64,000 bases of DNA from Thermus composti (lineage in GTDB: Bacteria; Deinococcota; Deinococci; Deinococcales; Thermaceae): NCBI RefSeq assembly GCF_014647535.1, contig NZ_BMPJ01000007.1, forward strand, positions 25,232 through 89,231, given 5' to 3'. The notes under the pieces were generated by a model, which searched no databases, had not been told where the DNA came from, and was given only the letters and a program-made list of their open reading frames with translations. Both the position numbers and the translations under genes were made by a program. Shown in pieces: positions 51,089 through 58,780 of this stretch; positions within the stretch are counted from its first letter, which is position 1, and the number at the start of each line of letters is the position of its first letter.

Positions 51089-51747
51089 TCGCCTTCTTCG
51101 CCGCCGAGCCCGAGGAGGCGGAGGCCCTAAGGGAAGCCCTGGCCGCCCGGGAGGCTTTAGAAGCCCCCTTTCCCCTCCACCGGGGGGAAGGGCTCCTGGT
51201 GGCGGAAACGGGCGTGGGCAAGGTGGCGGCGGCCATGGCCGTGGCCCACGTCCTCACCCGCTTCCGCCCCTCGGAAAGCTTCTTTTTGGGGGTGGCGGGG
51301 GCCTTGGACCCCTCTTTGCGGGCTTTGGACCTCCTTTTGGCCGAGCGGGCGGTGCAGTGGGACGTGGACCTCACCCCCTTCGGCCGCGCCCCGGGGGAGA
51401 CCGCCTTGGGGGTGCGCTTCTTCCCTTCCGACCCGGGCCTCCTAAAGCGGGCGGAAAGGGCGGCCAGGGCCCTGGGCCTTCCGGCGCGGCGGGGGGTGGT
51501 GGCCACGGGGGACCGCTTCCTGGCGGAGCGGAAGGAGGCGGAAAGGCTTCGCGCCCTCCACGGGGCGGACGCGGTGGAGATGGAGGGGGCCGCCGCCCTC
51601 ATGGTGGCCTACCGCTTCCGCCACCCCATGGCCCTGGTGCGGGCCGTGACCGACGGGGCGGGGGAAGGGGCCACGGGGGACTTCCAGGCCTTCCTAAAGG
51701 CGGCCTCGAGGCGGCTCGGCCTCCTGGCCCGGGCCTTGGTAGAGTAA
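51085..51747 (+). CDS. mqnB: Futalosine hydrolase or SAH/MTA nucleosidase
   Basis: A 220-residue purine-nucleoside-phosphorylase-fold hydrolase: TGVGKVAAAMAVA, VEMEGAA (catalytic-site Glu pair) and the catalytic Asp in RAVTDGAGE. Thermus MqnB, which splits (amino)futalosine, is of this type, and mqnA and mqnE are in this window. The neighbour luxS instead points to SAH nucleosidase (Pfs), which feeds LuxS. Some bacterial enzymes do both. GTG start overlapping the luxS stop; 15 bp before prs. Confidence 0.7.
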   Translation: MIAFFAAEPEEAEALREALAAREALEAPFPLHRGEGLLVAETGVGKVAAAMAVAHVLTRFRPSESFFLGVAGALDPSLRALDLLLAERAVQWDVDLTPFGRAPGETALGVRFFPSDPGLLKRAERAARALGLPARRGVVATGDRFLAERKEAERLRALHGADAVEMEGAAALMVAYRFRHPMALVRAVTDGAGEGATGDFQAFLKAASRRLGLLARALVE

Positions 51748-51762
51748 AGGAGGAGGCCGCCC

Positions 51763-52686
51763 ATGGCCATCCGGCTCTTCACGGGGAGCGCCCACCCCCT
51801 TCTGGCCCAAAGGATCGCCGAGGCCTTAGGGGTTCCCTTGGGCCAGGCCCTGGTGGACCGGTTTCCCGACGGGGAGATCCGGGTTAGGCTCCTAGAAAGC
51901 GTCCGCGGGGAGGACGTCTACCTCATCCAGCCCACCTGCCCCCCGGTGAACGACCACCTGATGGAGCTCCTCCTCCTGGCGGACGCCGCCAGGAGGAGCT
52001 CCGCCGGGCGCATCAACGCCGTCATCCCCTACTTCGGCTACGCCCGCCAGGACAAGCAGACCGAGGGCCGCGAGCCCATCAGCGCCAAGCTGGTGGCGGG
52101 GCTTTTGGAAAAAGTGGGGGTGGAGCGGGTCATCGCCATTGACCTCCACGCCCCCCAGATCCAGGGCTTCTTTGACATCCCCGTGGACCACCTTTCCGCC
52201 GTGGGCCTCTTCGCCCGCTACCTCCGGGAAAAAGGCTACGCGGAAAACGCCGTGGTGGTCTCCCCGGACGCCGGCCGGGCCGAGGAGGCCCGGAGGCTTT
52301 CCGAACGCCTGGGGCTTCCCTTCGCCATGCTGGCCAAGCGCCGCCACGGCCCCAAGGAGACCTCCGTCACCTACGTGATCGGGGAGGTGGAGGGAAAAAG
52401 ACCCCTCCTCATAGACGACATCGTCTCCACCGGGGGGACGATCCGGCGGGGGGTGGAGGCCCTCCTAAAGGCGGGGGCCTTGCCCGAAGCGGTGGTCCTG
52501 GCCACCCACCCCGTCCTGGTGGGGGAGGCCCGGGCTAACCTGGCCCACCCCGCCATCCGGGAGGTGGTCTTCACCGACACCATCCCCCTAGAGGACAGGG
52601 GCTACACGGTGCTTTCCACCGCGGAGCTTCTCGCCCAGGCCATCCGCCGGGTGCACACCAACCAGTCGGTAAGCGCCCTTATCTAG
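51763..52686 (+). CDS. prs: Ribose-phosphate pyrophosphokinase
   Basis: Makes PRPP from ribose-5-phosphate and ATP. 307 residues: FPDGEIRVRL, YFGYARQDKQ and the PRPP motif LLIDDIVSTGGT near residue 212. The site AAAGGAGGAGG precedes the ATG. Lying after luxS and the nucleosidase it could recycle the ribose those reactions release, and it supplies purN/purD and upp elsewhere in the window. Confidence 0.96.
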   Translation: MAIRLFTGSAHPLLAQRIAEALGVPLGQALVDRFPDGEIRVRLLESVRGEDVYLIQPTCPPVNDHLMELLLLADAARRSSAGRINAVIPYFGYARQDKQTEGREPISAKLVAGLLEKVGVERVIAIDLHAPQIQGFFDIPVDHLSAVGLFARYLREKGYAENAVVVSPDAGRAEEARRLSERLGLPFAMLAKRRHGPKETSVTYVIGEVEGKRPLLIDDIVSTGGTIRRGVEALLKAGALPEAVVLATHPVLVGEARANLAHPAIREVVFTDTIPLEDRGYTVLSTAELLAQAIRRVHTNQSVSALI

Positions 52687-52702
52687 GGAAAAGGGGTTGT
52701 GG

Positions 52703-52749
52703 TATCCTCTTCTTCGTGTGCCCCTAAAGGGGCAAGGGTCCACGGAGGA
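52703..52749 (+). promoter_or_regulatory. rplY promoter -10 box, leader hairpin and ribosome site
   Basis: TATCCT (52703-52708), then TGCCCC-TAAA-GGGGCA (52719-52734), a perfect 6-bp hairpin, then GGAGG (52744-52748) 5 bases before the ATG. No clear -35 box. The hairpin could stabilise the 5' end or act as a binding site for L25 itself, since L25 binds 5S rRNA. Confidence 0.5.
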
Positions 52750-52753
52750 AACC

Positions 52754-53374
52754 ATGGAGTATTACCTCAAGGCCTACTACCGGGAAGGGGAAAAGCCCAA
52801 CGCCCTAAGGCAAGCGGGCAAGCTCCCCGCGGTCATGTACAACAAGCACGTGAACCGCAAGATCTACGTGGACCTGGCGGAGTTTGACAAGGTCTTCCGC
52901 CAGGCCTCCATCCACCATGTGATCGTCCTGGAGCTGCCCGACGGGCAGAAGCTTCCCACCCTGGTGCGCCAGGTGAGCCTCAACAAAAGGAAGCGCCGCC
53001 CCGAGCACGTGGACTTCTTCGTCCTCTCCGACGAGCCTGTGGAGATGTACGTGCCCCTGCGCTTCGTGGGCACGCCCCAGGGGGTGCGGGAAGGCGGCGT
53101 GCTCCAGGAGATCCACCGGGACATCCTGGTCCGGGTCTCCCCCCGGAACATCCCCGAGTTCATTGAGGTGGACGTCTCGGGCCTGGGCATCGGGGATAGC
53201 CTCCACGCCTCCGACCTCAAACTTCCCGAGGGGGTAAAGCTGGCCATGCCCCCCGAGGAGACCATCGCCGCCGTGGTGCCCCCCGAGGACGTGGAGCGCC
53301 TGGCGGCCGAGGCCGCGGAGGCGCCCGCCGAGCCCGAGGTCATCAAGAAGGGCAAGGAGGAAAAGGAGGAATAA
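52754..53374 (+). CDS. rplY: Ribosomal protein L25 (CTC/TL5 form)
   Basis: A 206-residue 5S-rRNA-binding protein. Residues 1-95 match the L25 domain (LRQAGKLPAVMYNKHVN, HHVIVLELPDG); the rest is the CTC C-terminal domain, ending in an acidic-basic tail (EVIKKGKEEKEE). The length equals T. thermophilus TL5. ATG 52754 is preceded by GGAGG. It is followed by a terminator-like hairpin and pth. Confidence 0.96.
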   Translation: MEYYLKAYYREGEKPNALRQAGKLPAVMYNKHVNRKIYVDLAEFDKVFRQASIHHVIVLELPDGQKLPTLVRQVSLNKRKRRPEHVDFFVLSDEPVEMYVPLRFVGTPQGVREGGVLQEIHRDILVRVSPRNIPEFIEVDVSGLGIGDSLHASDLKLPEGVKLAMPPEETIAAVVPPEDVERLAAEAAEAPAEPEVIKKGKEEKEE

Positions 53375-53390
53375 CCCCCTTTTCCCTCCT

Positions 53391-53416
53391 GGGGAGGCGC
53401 CCGCCTCCTCGCTTTT
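53391..53416 (+). terminator. Hairpin with T tract between rplY and pth
   Basis: GGGGAGGC (53391-53398) pairs with GCCTCCTC (53403-53410, one G-T pair) around a four-base loop, followed by GCTTTT. It ends about 4 bases before the pth ATG, so it may be a partial terminator that lowers pth expression relative to rplY. Confidence 0.6.
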
Positions 53417-53419
53417 GCC

Positions 53420-54001
53420 ATGTTCTTGGTGGTAGGACAGGGCAACCCGGGGCCGGAGTACGAGAGGACCCGGCACAACGTGGGCTTCCAGGTCCTGGAC
53501 CGGCTGGGCCTCCCCTTTAGGCGGGAGGGGAAGGCCCTTTTGGCCCGGGCCCGGATCGGGGCGGAGGAGGGGTTTTTCCTCAAGCCCCTCACCTACTACA
53601 ACCTCACCGGGGAGGCGGTGGCGCCCCTCGTCCGCCAGCACGGGATCCCCCCCGAAAGGATCCTGGTGGTCCACGACGAGATGGACCTGCCCTTAGGCCG
53701 GCTCCGGCTGAAGGCGGGGGGAAGCCCCGCGGGCAACCGGGGGGTGGCCTCCATCGCCCAAGCCCTGGGCACCCTGGACTTCCACCGCCTGCGGATCGGG
53801 ATCGGCAAGCCCCCAAGCAAGGAGCTGGGCGCCGCCTACGTCCTCTCCCCCTTCGCCCTCGAGGAGCTTCCCCTGGTGGAACGGGTCTTGGAGGCCGCCA
53901 AAGAAGCCGTGCTCTGCTGGGCCGAGAAGGGGCTTCCGCCCTGCGCCAACCGCTACAACGCCCTAGACCTGCGGACCCTTGACCCCAGGCGGGGCCTTTA
54001 A
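53420..54001 (+). CDS. pth: Peptidyl-tRNA hydrolase
   Basis: Recycles peptidyl-tRNA dropped by ribosomes. 193 residues with GQGNPGPEYERTRHNVGF (catalytic His), YYNLTGEAV and VVHDEMDLPLGRLRLKAGGS, all diagnostic. The rplY-pth order is common in bacteria. No Shine-Dalgarno site is visible at the ATG; translation may rely on a leaderless or reinitiation mode. Confidence 0.95.
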   Translation: MFLVVGQGNPGPEYERTRHNVGFQVLDRLGLPFRREGKALLARARIGAEEGFFLKPLTYYNLTGEAVAPLVRQHGIPPERILVVHDEMDLPLGRLRLKAGGSPAGNRGVASIAQALGTLDFHRLRIGIGKPPSKELGAAYVLSPFALEELPLVERVLEAAKEAVLCWAEKGLPPCANRYNALDLRTLDPRRGL

Positions 54002-54008
54002 GGCGGCG

Positions 54009-54614
54009 ATGACCCCGGAAGAAGCCTGGCGCGCCTTGGACCAGGACCTGGCCGACTACCTGGCGAGGAAGGGGGTTGCGCCCTCCTGCCGGGCAGGGTG
54101 CTTCGCCTGCTGCTATGGCCTCGTAAGCCTCTCCCGCCTCGAGGCCAAGGCCCTCCTTCCCCACCTCACAAAGGCGCAGAAGGCCCGCCTCCTGGAGGAA
54201 GGCCCCAGGCGGCTTGCCCTCCTGGCCCAGGGCAAGGACCAGGAGGACTTCCCCAGCCGCTTTTTCCGAAGCCGCACCCCCTGCCCCCTCCTGGAAGGAG
54301 GGCTTTGCGGGGTCTACGCCCATAGGCCCCTCGCCTGCCGGGGCCTCCTCACCCAAGGAGATCCAAGCCTCTGCGCCCCCGAGGCCAAGGCCCCCAAGGG
54401 GCACTTCCTCCCCGTCCCCTGGCGCATGGCCCGCCTCAGGATGGAAGCCCTCTGGGAAGAGGAGCAAAGGCGCTTCGGCTTCCTGGTCTTGGGGGAGCTT
54501 GCGGGCCTCCTCTACCTCCTCCTCACGGGCCTTCCGGAGGACCGCCCGGGGGTGGAGGCTAAGCTTCAGGCCCTGGGGGTCCTGGGGGGGCGGTGGGGGT
54601 TTCAGGTGGTCTAA
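54009..54614 (+). CDS. YkgJ-family cysteine-cluster protein
   Basis: A 201-residue protein with the zinc/iron-chelating cluster CRAGCFACC (near residues 28-36) and CPLLEGGLCGVYAHRPLACR (near 95-115), the family pattern. Function unknown; relatives are annotated Fe-S oxidoreductase-like. ATG 54009 lies 7 bases after the pth stop with GGCGG only weakly upstream. A bidirectional terminator follows. Confidence 0.85.
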   Translation: MTPEEAWRALDQDLADYLARKGVAPSCRAGCFACCYGLVSLSRLEAKALLPHLTKAQKARLLEEGPRRLALLAQGKDQEDFPSRFFRSRTPCPLLEGGLCGVYAHRPLACRGLLTQGDPSLCAPEAKAPKGHFLPVPWRMARLRMEALWEEEQRRFGFLVLGELAGLLYLLLTGLPEDRPGVEAKLQALGVLGGRWGFQVV

Positions 54615-54637
54615 AAAAAAGGCCCCTTAGGGCCTTT
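54613..54637. terminator. Bidirectional terminator (YkgJ gene / tRNA-Ser)
   Basis: AAAGGCCC (54618-54625) pairs with GGGCCTTT (54630-54637) around CTTA. On the minus strand the stem is followed by a run of eight T (54620 to 54613), a strong intrinsic terminator for the tRNA; on the plus strand it closes the YkgJ unit. The first stem base on the minus strand is the A of the encoded CCA. Confidence 0.8.
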
Positions 54638-54728
54638 GGCGGAGGGGGCGGGATTCGAACCCGCGGTGCCCCGGAAGGGGCACACCGGTTTTCGAGACCG
54701 GCCCGTTCAACCGCTCCGGCACCCCTCC
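54637..54728 (-). tRNA. tRNA-Ser (anticodon CGA)
   Basis: On the minus strand, 92 bases with GGAGGGG/CCCCTCC acceptor stem, D arm GCCGGAGCGGTTGAACGG, anticodon stem CCGGT/ACCGG around CTCGAAA (anticodon CGA, reading UCG), a long class-II variable arm (TGCCCC-TTCC-GGGGCA), T loop GGTTCGAATCC and encoded GCCA end. The resemblance to E. coli tRNA-Ser(CGA) is strong. Its first 22 bases are also the last seven codons and stop of tilS-tadA. Confidence 0.95.
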
Positions 54729-56236
54729 CTGAGCCGGGCGAAGAAGTCCCTTAAGAGCTTAGCACACTCCCCTTCCCGGACGCCACCCAAGACCCTGCCC
54801 CGCACCCCGAAGCGGGTCAGGGCCCCCTCCTTCAGGTTTTCCGCCCCGTAGACCACCTCCACCCCCGCTTCCCCCAGGGCGTGCTGGCACATGAGGCAGG
54901 GCTCGAGGGTCACGTAAACCCGCCCGCCCCGCGCCTCCTTCCCCGCCTCCCTCAAAAGGAGCATCTCCGCGTGGGCCGTGGGGTCCCCCGTGGCCTCCAC
55001 CCGGTTGTGGGCCCGGTAAACCCTCTCCCCCACCGCCAAGACCGCCCCCACGGGCACCTCCCCTTGGGCGAAGGCCTTCCGGGCCTCCTCCAGGGCGAGC
55101 CCCATGAGGCGCTCCGCCTCCGAGGGGGGATAGAGGCCCAAGACCTCCACCACCCGGCTTCCCTCGGCCCGCACCGGCCAAAGCCCCTTGAGCTCCTTGG
55201 GCACCCCCTTTTCCGCCAGGAAGTCCAGGAGGCGCTTCTGCCCGAAGGGCATGGCCAGGAAGTCCCCTGGCTCCGGGCGGCGGAAGCCCGGGGGGAGGGG
55301 AAGGTGGGGCTTCGGAGGGATGAGGAAAAGGGTCCCCCCCTTCCTCCGGGCCAGGTGCCCCTCGGGCAGGGTGGCCGCCTGGCCCTTTAAGGCCCCTTCC
55401 AAGAGGGCGATGAGCCGGGCCTCGGGCCTTAAGCCAAGCCCCTCCAGGACCTTCCTCAGGGCCCTATGGCGGAGGGCTTGCGGGGCGTGGAGGAGGGGGG
55501 CCACCCGGTAGGCGGGGATGAAGAAGCGGGGGTCGGGGAGGAGCCGGGCCTCGGCCACCGCCTCCAGGTGGCGGTCCTCCGCCTCCCGCACCCCGGCGAA
55601 GCGGGAAAGGGCCTCCCGGGCCCGGGGGAAGCGGGCGAGGATCAGGGGAAGGACCACCAAACGGAGGTAGTTCCGGTCCCAGGCGAGGTCCTGGTTGCTG
55701 GGGTCTTCCCGCCAGGCCTCCCCCAGGGAAAGGAGGTAGTCCCGCAGGGCCTCGCGGCTAAAGGGGAGGAGGGGGCGGGCCACGAGGCCCTCCTTTTCCC
55801 GGATGCCAAGCCCCCGGGCGGTGCCCTGGAGGAGCTTTAGGAGGACGGTCTCCGCCTGGTCGTCCAGGGTGTGGGCGGTGAGGATGGCCTTAGCCCCCAC
55901 GGCCTTGGCCACCCGGTGGAGGAAGGCGTAGCGCACCTCCCGGGCCAGGGCCTCGAGGTTCTCCCCCCTCTCCTTGGCGATCCTTCCCACCTCCACCCGC
56001 TCGGCGAAGAAGGGGAAGCCGAGCCTTTCCGCCAAGGCCCGCACGAAGGCGGCGTCCTCGGCGCTATCCGGCCTTAGGGCGTGGTCCAGGTGGGCCACCA
56101 CCCCCTTCCTCCCGGCCCGGCGCACCAGGTGGGCCAGGGCCACCGAGTCCCCGCCCCCCGAGACCGCCAGGACCAAGGGGTCCTGGGGGGCGAGGCGGTT
56201 TAGGCGCTCCCGGAAGGCCTCCTCAAGGGGATGCAA
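54707..56236 (-). CDS. tilS: tRNA(Ile)-lysidine synthase fused to tRNA adenosine deaminase
   Basis: A 509-residue fusion. Residues 1-370: TilS, with the PP-loop SGGGDS at 26-31, HLDHALRPDS and HTLDDQAET; it makes lysidine at C34 of tRNA-Ile(CAU). Residues about 374-509: TadA, with zinc motif H422-A-E424 and P446-C-L-M-C450; it deaminates A34 to inosine in tRNA-Arg(ACG). Both catalytic sets are intact, so one polypeptide carries two anticodon-wobble enzymes. TTG 56236 is preferred: GGAGG stands 3-7 bases upstream and the start overlaps the CopZ-like gene end. The 3' end overlaps the tRNA-Ser gene. Confidence 0.9.
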   Translation of the reverse strand: MHPLEEAFRERLNRLAPQDPLVLAVSGGGDSVALAHLVRRAGRKGVVAHLDHALRPDSAEDAAFVRALAERLGFPFFAERVEVGRIAKERGENLEALAREVRYAFLHRVAKAVGAKAILTAHTLDDQAETVLLKLLQGTARGLGIREKEGLVARPLLPFSREALRDYLLSLGEAWREDPSNQDLAWDRNYLRLVVLPLILARFPRAREALSRFAGVREAEDRHLEAVAEARLLPDPRFFIPAYRVAPLLHAPQALRHRALRKVLEGLGLRPEARLIALLEGALKGQAATLPEGHLARRKGGTLFLIPPKPHLPLPPGFRRPEPGDFLAMPFGQKRLLDFLAEKGVPKELKGLWPVRAEGSRVVEVLGLYPPSEAERLMGLALEEARKAFAQGEVPVGAVLAVGERVYRAHNRVEATGDPTAHAEMLLLREAGKEARGGRVYVTLEPCLMCQHALGEAGVEVVYGAENLKEGALTRFGVRGRVLGGVREGECAKLLRDFFARLREGCRSG

Positions 56237-56621
56237 GGGCCTCCACCTCCGCCCGCAGGGTGGCAAGGCAGCACCGCCCCCGGGGGTTACGCACCTCGCA
56301 GGCGCACCGCCCGGCCCTCACCCCCTCCTCCACCTGGGCCACGGGATCCAGCCCCCGGGCCAGGGCCTGGCGGAGGGCCTCCCGGGTCCAGTCAAAGCAG
56401 TAGCAGATCCAGGAAGCCCCCTTGTCGTAGACGGGAAAGCGCACCTCCTCTTGGGTGTAGACGCCCTCCGGGCCGTAATAGACCACGGGGCAGGCGGGGT
56501 CCTGGCAGAGGTAATGGGGGCTTTGGGGGTCCAAGCGGGCCAGGGCCTGGCCCGTGAGGAAGTTTTTCACCGTCTTGAGGGGCACTAAAAGCCCTTCCCG
56601 GCCGTTATTGGGGCAGACCAT
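56223..56621 (-). CDS. CopZ-like cysteine-rich (Zn/2Fe-2S) protein
   Basis: A 132-residue protein with ten cysteines: C3, the pair CQDPAC (near 39-44), CYC (near 73-75) and CACEVRNPRGRCC (near 104-116). This resembles the N-terminal zinc and [2Fe-2S] domain of archaeal CopZ, here without the copper-chaperone domain. A role in Fe-S or metal handling is inferred. It diverges from a CDGSH [2Fe-2S] gene across a 17-bp gap with a shared -10 box, and its end overlaps the tilS-tadA start. Confidence 0.75.
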   Translation of the reverse strand: MVCPNNGREGLLVPLKTVKNFLTGQALARLDPQSPHYLCQDPACPVVYYGPEGVYTQEEVRFPVYDKGASWICYCFDWTREALRQALARGLDPVAQVEEGVRAGRCACEVRNPRGRCCLATLRAEVEALASP

Positions 56622-56626
56622 ACCCT

Positions 56627-56633
56627 TATGCTA
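56627..56633. promoter_or_regulatory. Shared divergent -10 region (CopZ-like / CDGSH)
   Basis: The gap ACCCTTATGCTAAGGCC (56622-56638) is all that separates the starts. TATGCT (56627-56632) is 6 bases before the CDGSH ATG; TAGCAT (56633 to 56628) is 6 bases before the CopZ-like ATG on the other strand. The boxes overlap by five bases. Confidence 0.65.
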
Positions 56634-56638
56634 AGGCC

Positions 56639-56845
56639 ATGGGACTCCGCTTCCGGGAAGACGGGCCCTACGTGCTGGACCTGCCCGAGGGGACGGCCTT
56701 CCGCTGGAACGGTGAGGGAAGGCGCCTAGAGAGGGCCAAGCTCGCCCTTTGCCGCTGCGGGCACTCCGGGGAGAAGCCCTTCTGCGACGGCACCCACAAA
56801 AGGATGGGCTTCCGGGCCGAGGCTGGGGCGCTTGAGGTTCAGTAA
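56639..56845 (+). CDS. CDGSH [2Fe-2S] protein (mitoNEET-like)
   Basis: A 68-residue protein with the complete CDGSH motif CRCGHSGEKPFCDGTH (three Cys and one His cluster ligands, residues 38-53). Unlike mitoNEET it has no membrane anchor. Bacterial members bind a labile [2Fe-2S] cluster; a Thermus relative has been structurally solved, as I recall. Redox or cluster-transfer function is likely. It shares its promoter with another Fe-S/Zn protein gene. Confidence 0.93.
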   Translation: MGLRFREDGPYVLDLPEGTAFRWNGEGRRLERAKLALCRCGHSGEKPFCDGTHKRMGFRAEAGALEVQ

Positions 56846-57912
56846 AGGAACTCCCGGATCTCGTAGCGGGAGGCCCTAAGCCCTAAGCGGCGCACCGCCT
56901 GGGCCCAGGCTTGAAGCGCCTCTTCCAGCTGGGGCAAGGGCTCTAGGCCCAAGGCGGCGTAGGGGGTTTCGGGGTGCTCATGGAAGGGGGAGAGGTAGAC
57001 CACGTCCTCCTTCCCTAGGGGAAGCCGGGAGAGGAGGCGGAGGCTATCCCGGAAGTGGGCCTCGGCGAAGGCCTTTCCCCCCGCCCCCACCATAAGGATC
57101 ACCCCCACGCTAAGCCCCGCCTCCTTGAGGGCCCGGACCAAAGGAAGGGCCTCCTCGGGGTGGCCGGGCTTCTGGAGGAGGGCGAGGAGGGGGGCGTGCC
57201 CCGTCTCCAGGCCCAGGTAGACCCGCCTTAGGCCAAGGCCGTAAAGCCTCCGCCACCAGGAGGCCTCCTTCTTGGCCCCGCTGAAGAGGTCCAGAAAGCC
57301 CAGGATGGGCTCCCCGGGAAAAGCCTTCCCCGCCACCTCTAAAAGGGGGATGAGGGGCGCTCCCAGGGCCAAGGCGTTCCCGTCCGCCAGGAAAACCCCC
57401 CGCCTAAGGAGAAGCCCCTTGCCAAGAAGCTCCCGCACCCGCTCCACGTGCTGGGCGAAGGCCTCGAGGGTGCGCTTCTGGAAGGGGCGATCCTGGTAGA
57501 AGCTGCAAAAAGCGCAGCGGTTCCAGGTGCACCCGGTGGTGGCCTGGAGGACCACGGAAAGGTAAGCGTCGGGGGGAAGGATGCTTATGGGCCAGGCGTA
57601 GGCCCTCCGGTAGGGGGTGGGGTCAAGAAGGGCCTCCGGGGTCCAGCGGAGCACCTCCTTCCGCCTCTTTGGGTCTTGCAGGTGGGCCTCGGCCAGGTCC
57701 AGGATCTCCCGGTAGACCCCAAGGGCCTCCTCGGAGGTAAGCCTTCGCCGCCTCCTTTCCCCTTCCCGGTAGCGGAGGTGGAGGCTCCCGTCCAGGGCGC
57801 GCTTGAAGGTCTCCCCCTCGCGGAAGTAGTGGTAGGGCCTCCCCTCCCGGTCAAAGGAGAGGACCCTCCTCCCCAGGGAAAGGACCGTGGCCTCGGGCCG
57901 GAGGAGTTCCAT
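56839..57912 (-). CDS. Radical SAM protein
   Basis: A 357-residue enzyme with the cluster motif TGCTWNRCAFCSFY, spaced C-x4-C-x2-C, not the usual C-x3-C-x2-C; the group with CTWNxCxFC is a known radical SAM subfamily of unknown reaction. LGLETGHAPLLALLQKPG marks the SAM-barrel second half. N-terminal 100 residues are an Arg/Glu-rich extension. Start ATG 57912, with TATTCT 6 bases upstream. Overlaps the CDGSH gene end by 7 bp. Confidence 0.85.
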   Translation of the reverse strand: MELLRPEATVLSLGRRVLSFDREGRPYHYFREGETFKRALDGSLHLRYREGERRRRRLTSEEALGVYREILDLAEAHLQDPKRRKEVLRWTPEALLDPTPYRRAYAWPISILPPDAYLSVVLQATTGCTWNRCAFCSFYQDRPFQKRTLEAFAQHVERVRELLGKGLLLRRGVFLADGNALALGAPLIPLLEVAGKAFPGEPILGFLDLFSGAKKEASWWRRLYGLGLRRVYLGLETGHAPLLALLQKPGHPEEALPLVRALKEAGLSVGVILMVGAGGKAFAEAHFRDSLRLLSRLPLGKEDVVYLSPFHEHPETPYAALGLEPLPQLEEALQAWAQAVRRLGLRASRYEIREFLY

Positions 57913-57917
57913 AAGGC

Positions 57918-57924
57918 TAGAATA
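57918..57924. promoter_or_regulatory. Shared divergent -10 region (radical SAM / phosphotransferase)
   Basis: The 18-bp gap AAGGCTAGAATAAGCCCC (57913-57930) holds TAGAAT (57918-57923), 7 bases before the phosphotransferase GTG, and on the other strand TATTCT (57924 to 57919), 6 bases before the radical SAM ATG. The boxes overlap by five bases. Confidence 0.65.
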
Positions 57925-57930
57925 AGCCCC

Positions 57931-58770
57931 GTGGCGCTTTCTGCCCTAAAGGGCCTCCTCTCCGCGGAAACCCTCGCCCGCCTCACCCCCTTAGGGGGGT
58001 TTGAGGCCCGGGTTTATACCGACGGGGAAAGGGTCTATAAGGTCTATAGGCCCGAAGAGGCCCACCTGGCGGGCCTCGAGGCCCGCCGCATGGCCCGGGC
58101 AGGCTTCGGGGGCCTGGTCCTTGCCGTGATCCAGGGAGAAAATGGGGGCATCCTCGTCACCCGCCGCTTCCCCGGGAAACCCTTCTCCCCCGAGGCCTTT
58201 ACCGCGAAAACCCTCGCCGCCCTCTCCCACCTCTTCCTCACCCTCCACCGCCTGCCCGAGCCCGGGAAAGTCACCCAAGAGGAGCTTCTTTCGCGCCTGG
58301 AACGCTTCGCCGAGAGCCTCCATGATCAGCCGGAAGCCCTCTCCTTGATCCAAGCCCTGAAGCGGGAGGTGGGCCTCGCCGCTGGGGTGGAACGCCGCTT
58401 TTGCCATCGGGACGCCTGGGCGGGAAACCTCCTCCTCAAAGCGCCGGAGGCGGAAGGCCCCGAGGTCTTCCTGGTGGACTGGGTGCGCTCCGGGGGAGAC
58501 GATCCGGCGCGCGACCTCGCCCTCCTGAAGACGGGAAGCCTAGACCTCCTGGGGGAGGAAGCCGCCCGAGAAACCCTTTTCCGCATCGCCCGCTTCTACC
58601 CCAAGGAGATCCGGGAGCGCCTCGCCTTCTACGTTCCCCTTACCTACCTCCACGACCTCCACTGGTTCCGGACCAAAGAACCGCAGGGCTTCCCCCAGGC
58701 CCTGAAGGAAAAGCTCCCCAAGGCCCTCGCCTTCTTCCGGGACTTCTTCCCCCGAAGGGGGGCGTGGTAG
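57931..58770 (+). CDS. Aminoglycoside/choline-type phosphotransferase
   Basis: A 279-residue kinase-fold protein. The catalytic loop is [13 protein letters not shown] (HxD...N, near residue 155) and the metal-binding Asp is in [19 protein letters not shown]. Members phosphorylate aminoglycosides, choline, thiamine or sugars; the substrate here is unknown. GTG start is supported by the -10 box 7 bases upstream. The next gene, upp, begins 10 bases after the stop. Confidence 0.83.
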   Translation: MALSALKGLLSAETLARLTPLGGFEARVYTDGERVYKVYRPEEAHLAGLEARRMARAGFGGLVLAVIQGENGGILVTRRFPGKPFSPEAFTAKTLAALSHLFLTLHRLPEPGKVTQEELLSRLERFAESLHDQPEALSLIQALKREVGLAAGVERRFCHRDAWAGNLLLKAPEAEGPEVFLVDWVRSGGDDPARDLALLKTGSLDLLGEEAARETLFRIARFYPKEIRERLAFYVPLTYLHDLHWFRTKEPQGFPQALKEKLPKALAFFRDFFPRRGAW

Positions 58771-58780
58771 GCTCTTGCCG

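Noticed and set aside
51085..51747. Purine nucleoside phosphorylase or AMP nucleosidase for the gene after luxS
   Set aside because: The size, VEMEGAA and RAVTDGAG motifs fit the MTA/SAH/futalosine nucleosidase group better.
57448..57930. An N-terminal extension of the phosphotransferase
   Set aside because: It is antisense to the radical SAM gene and has shadow composition; the GTG at 57931 has a -10 box at the right distance.
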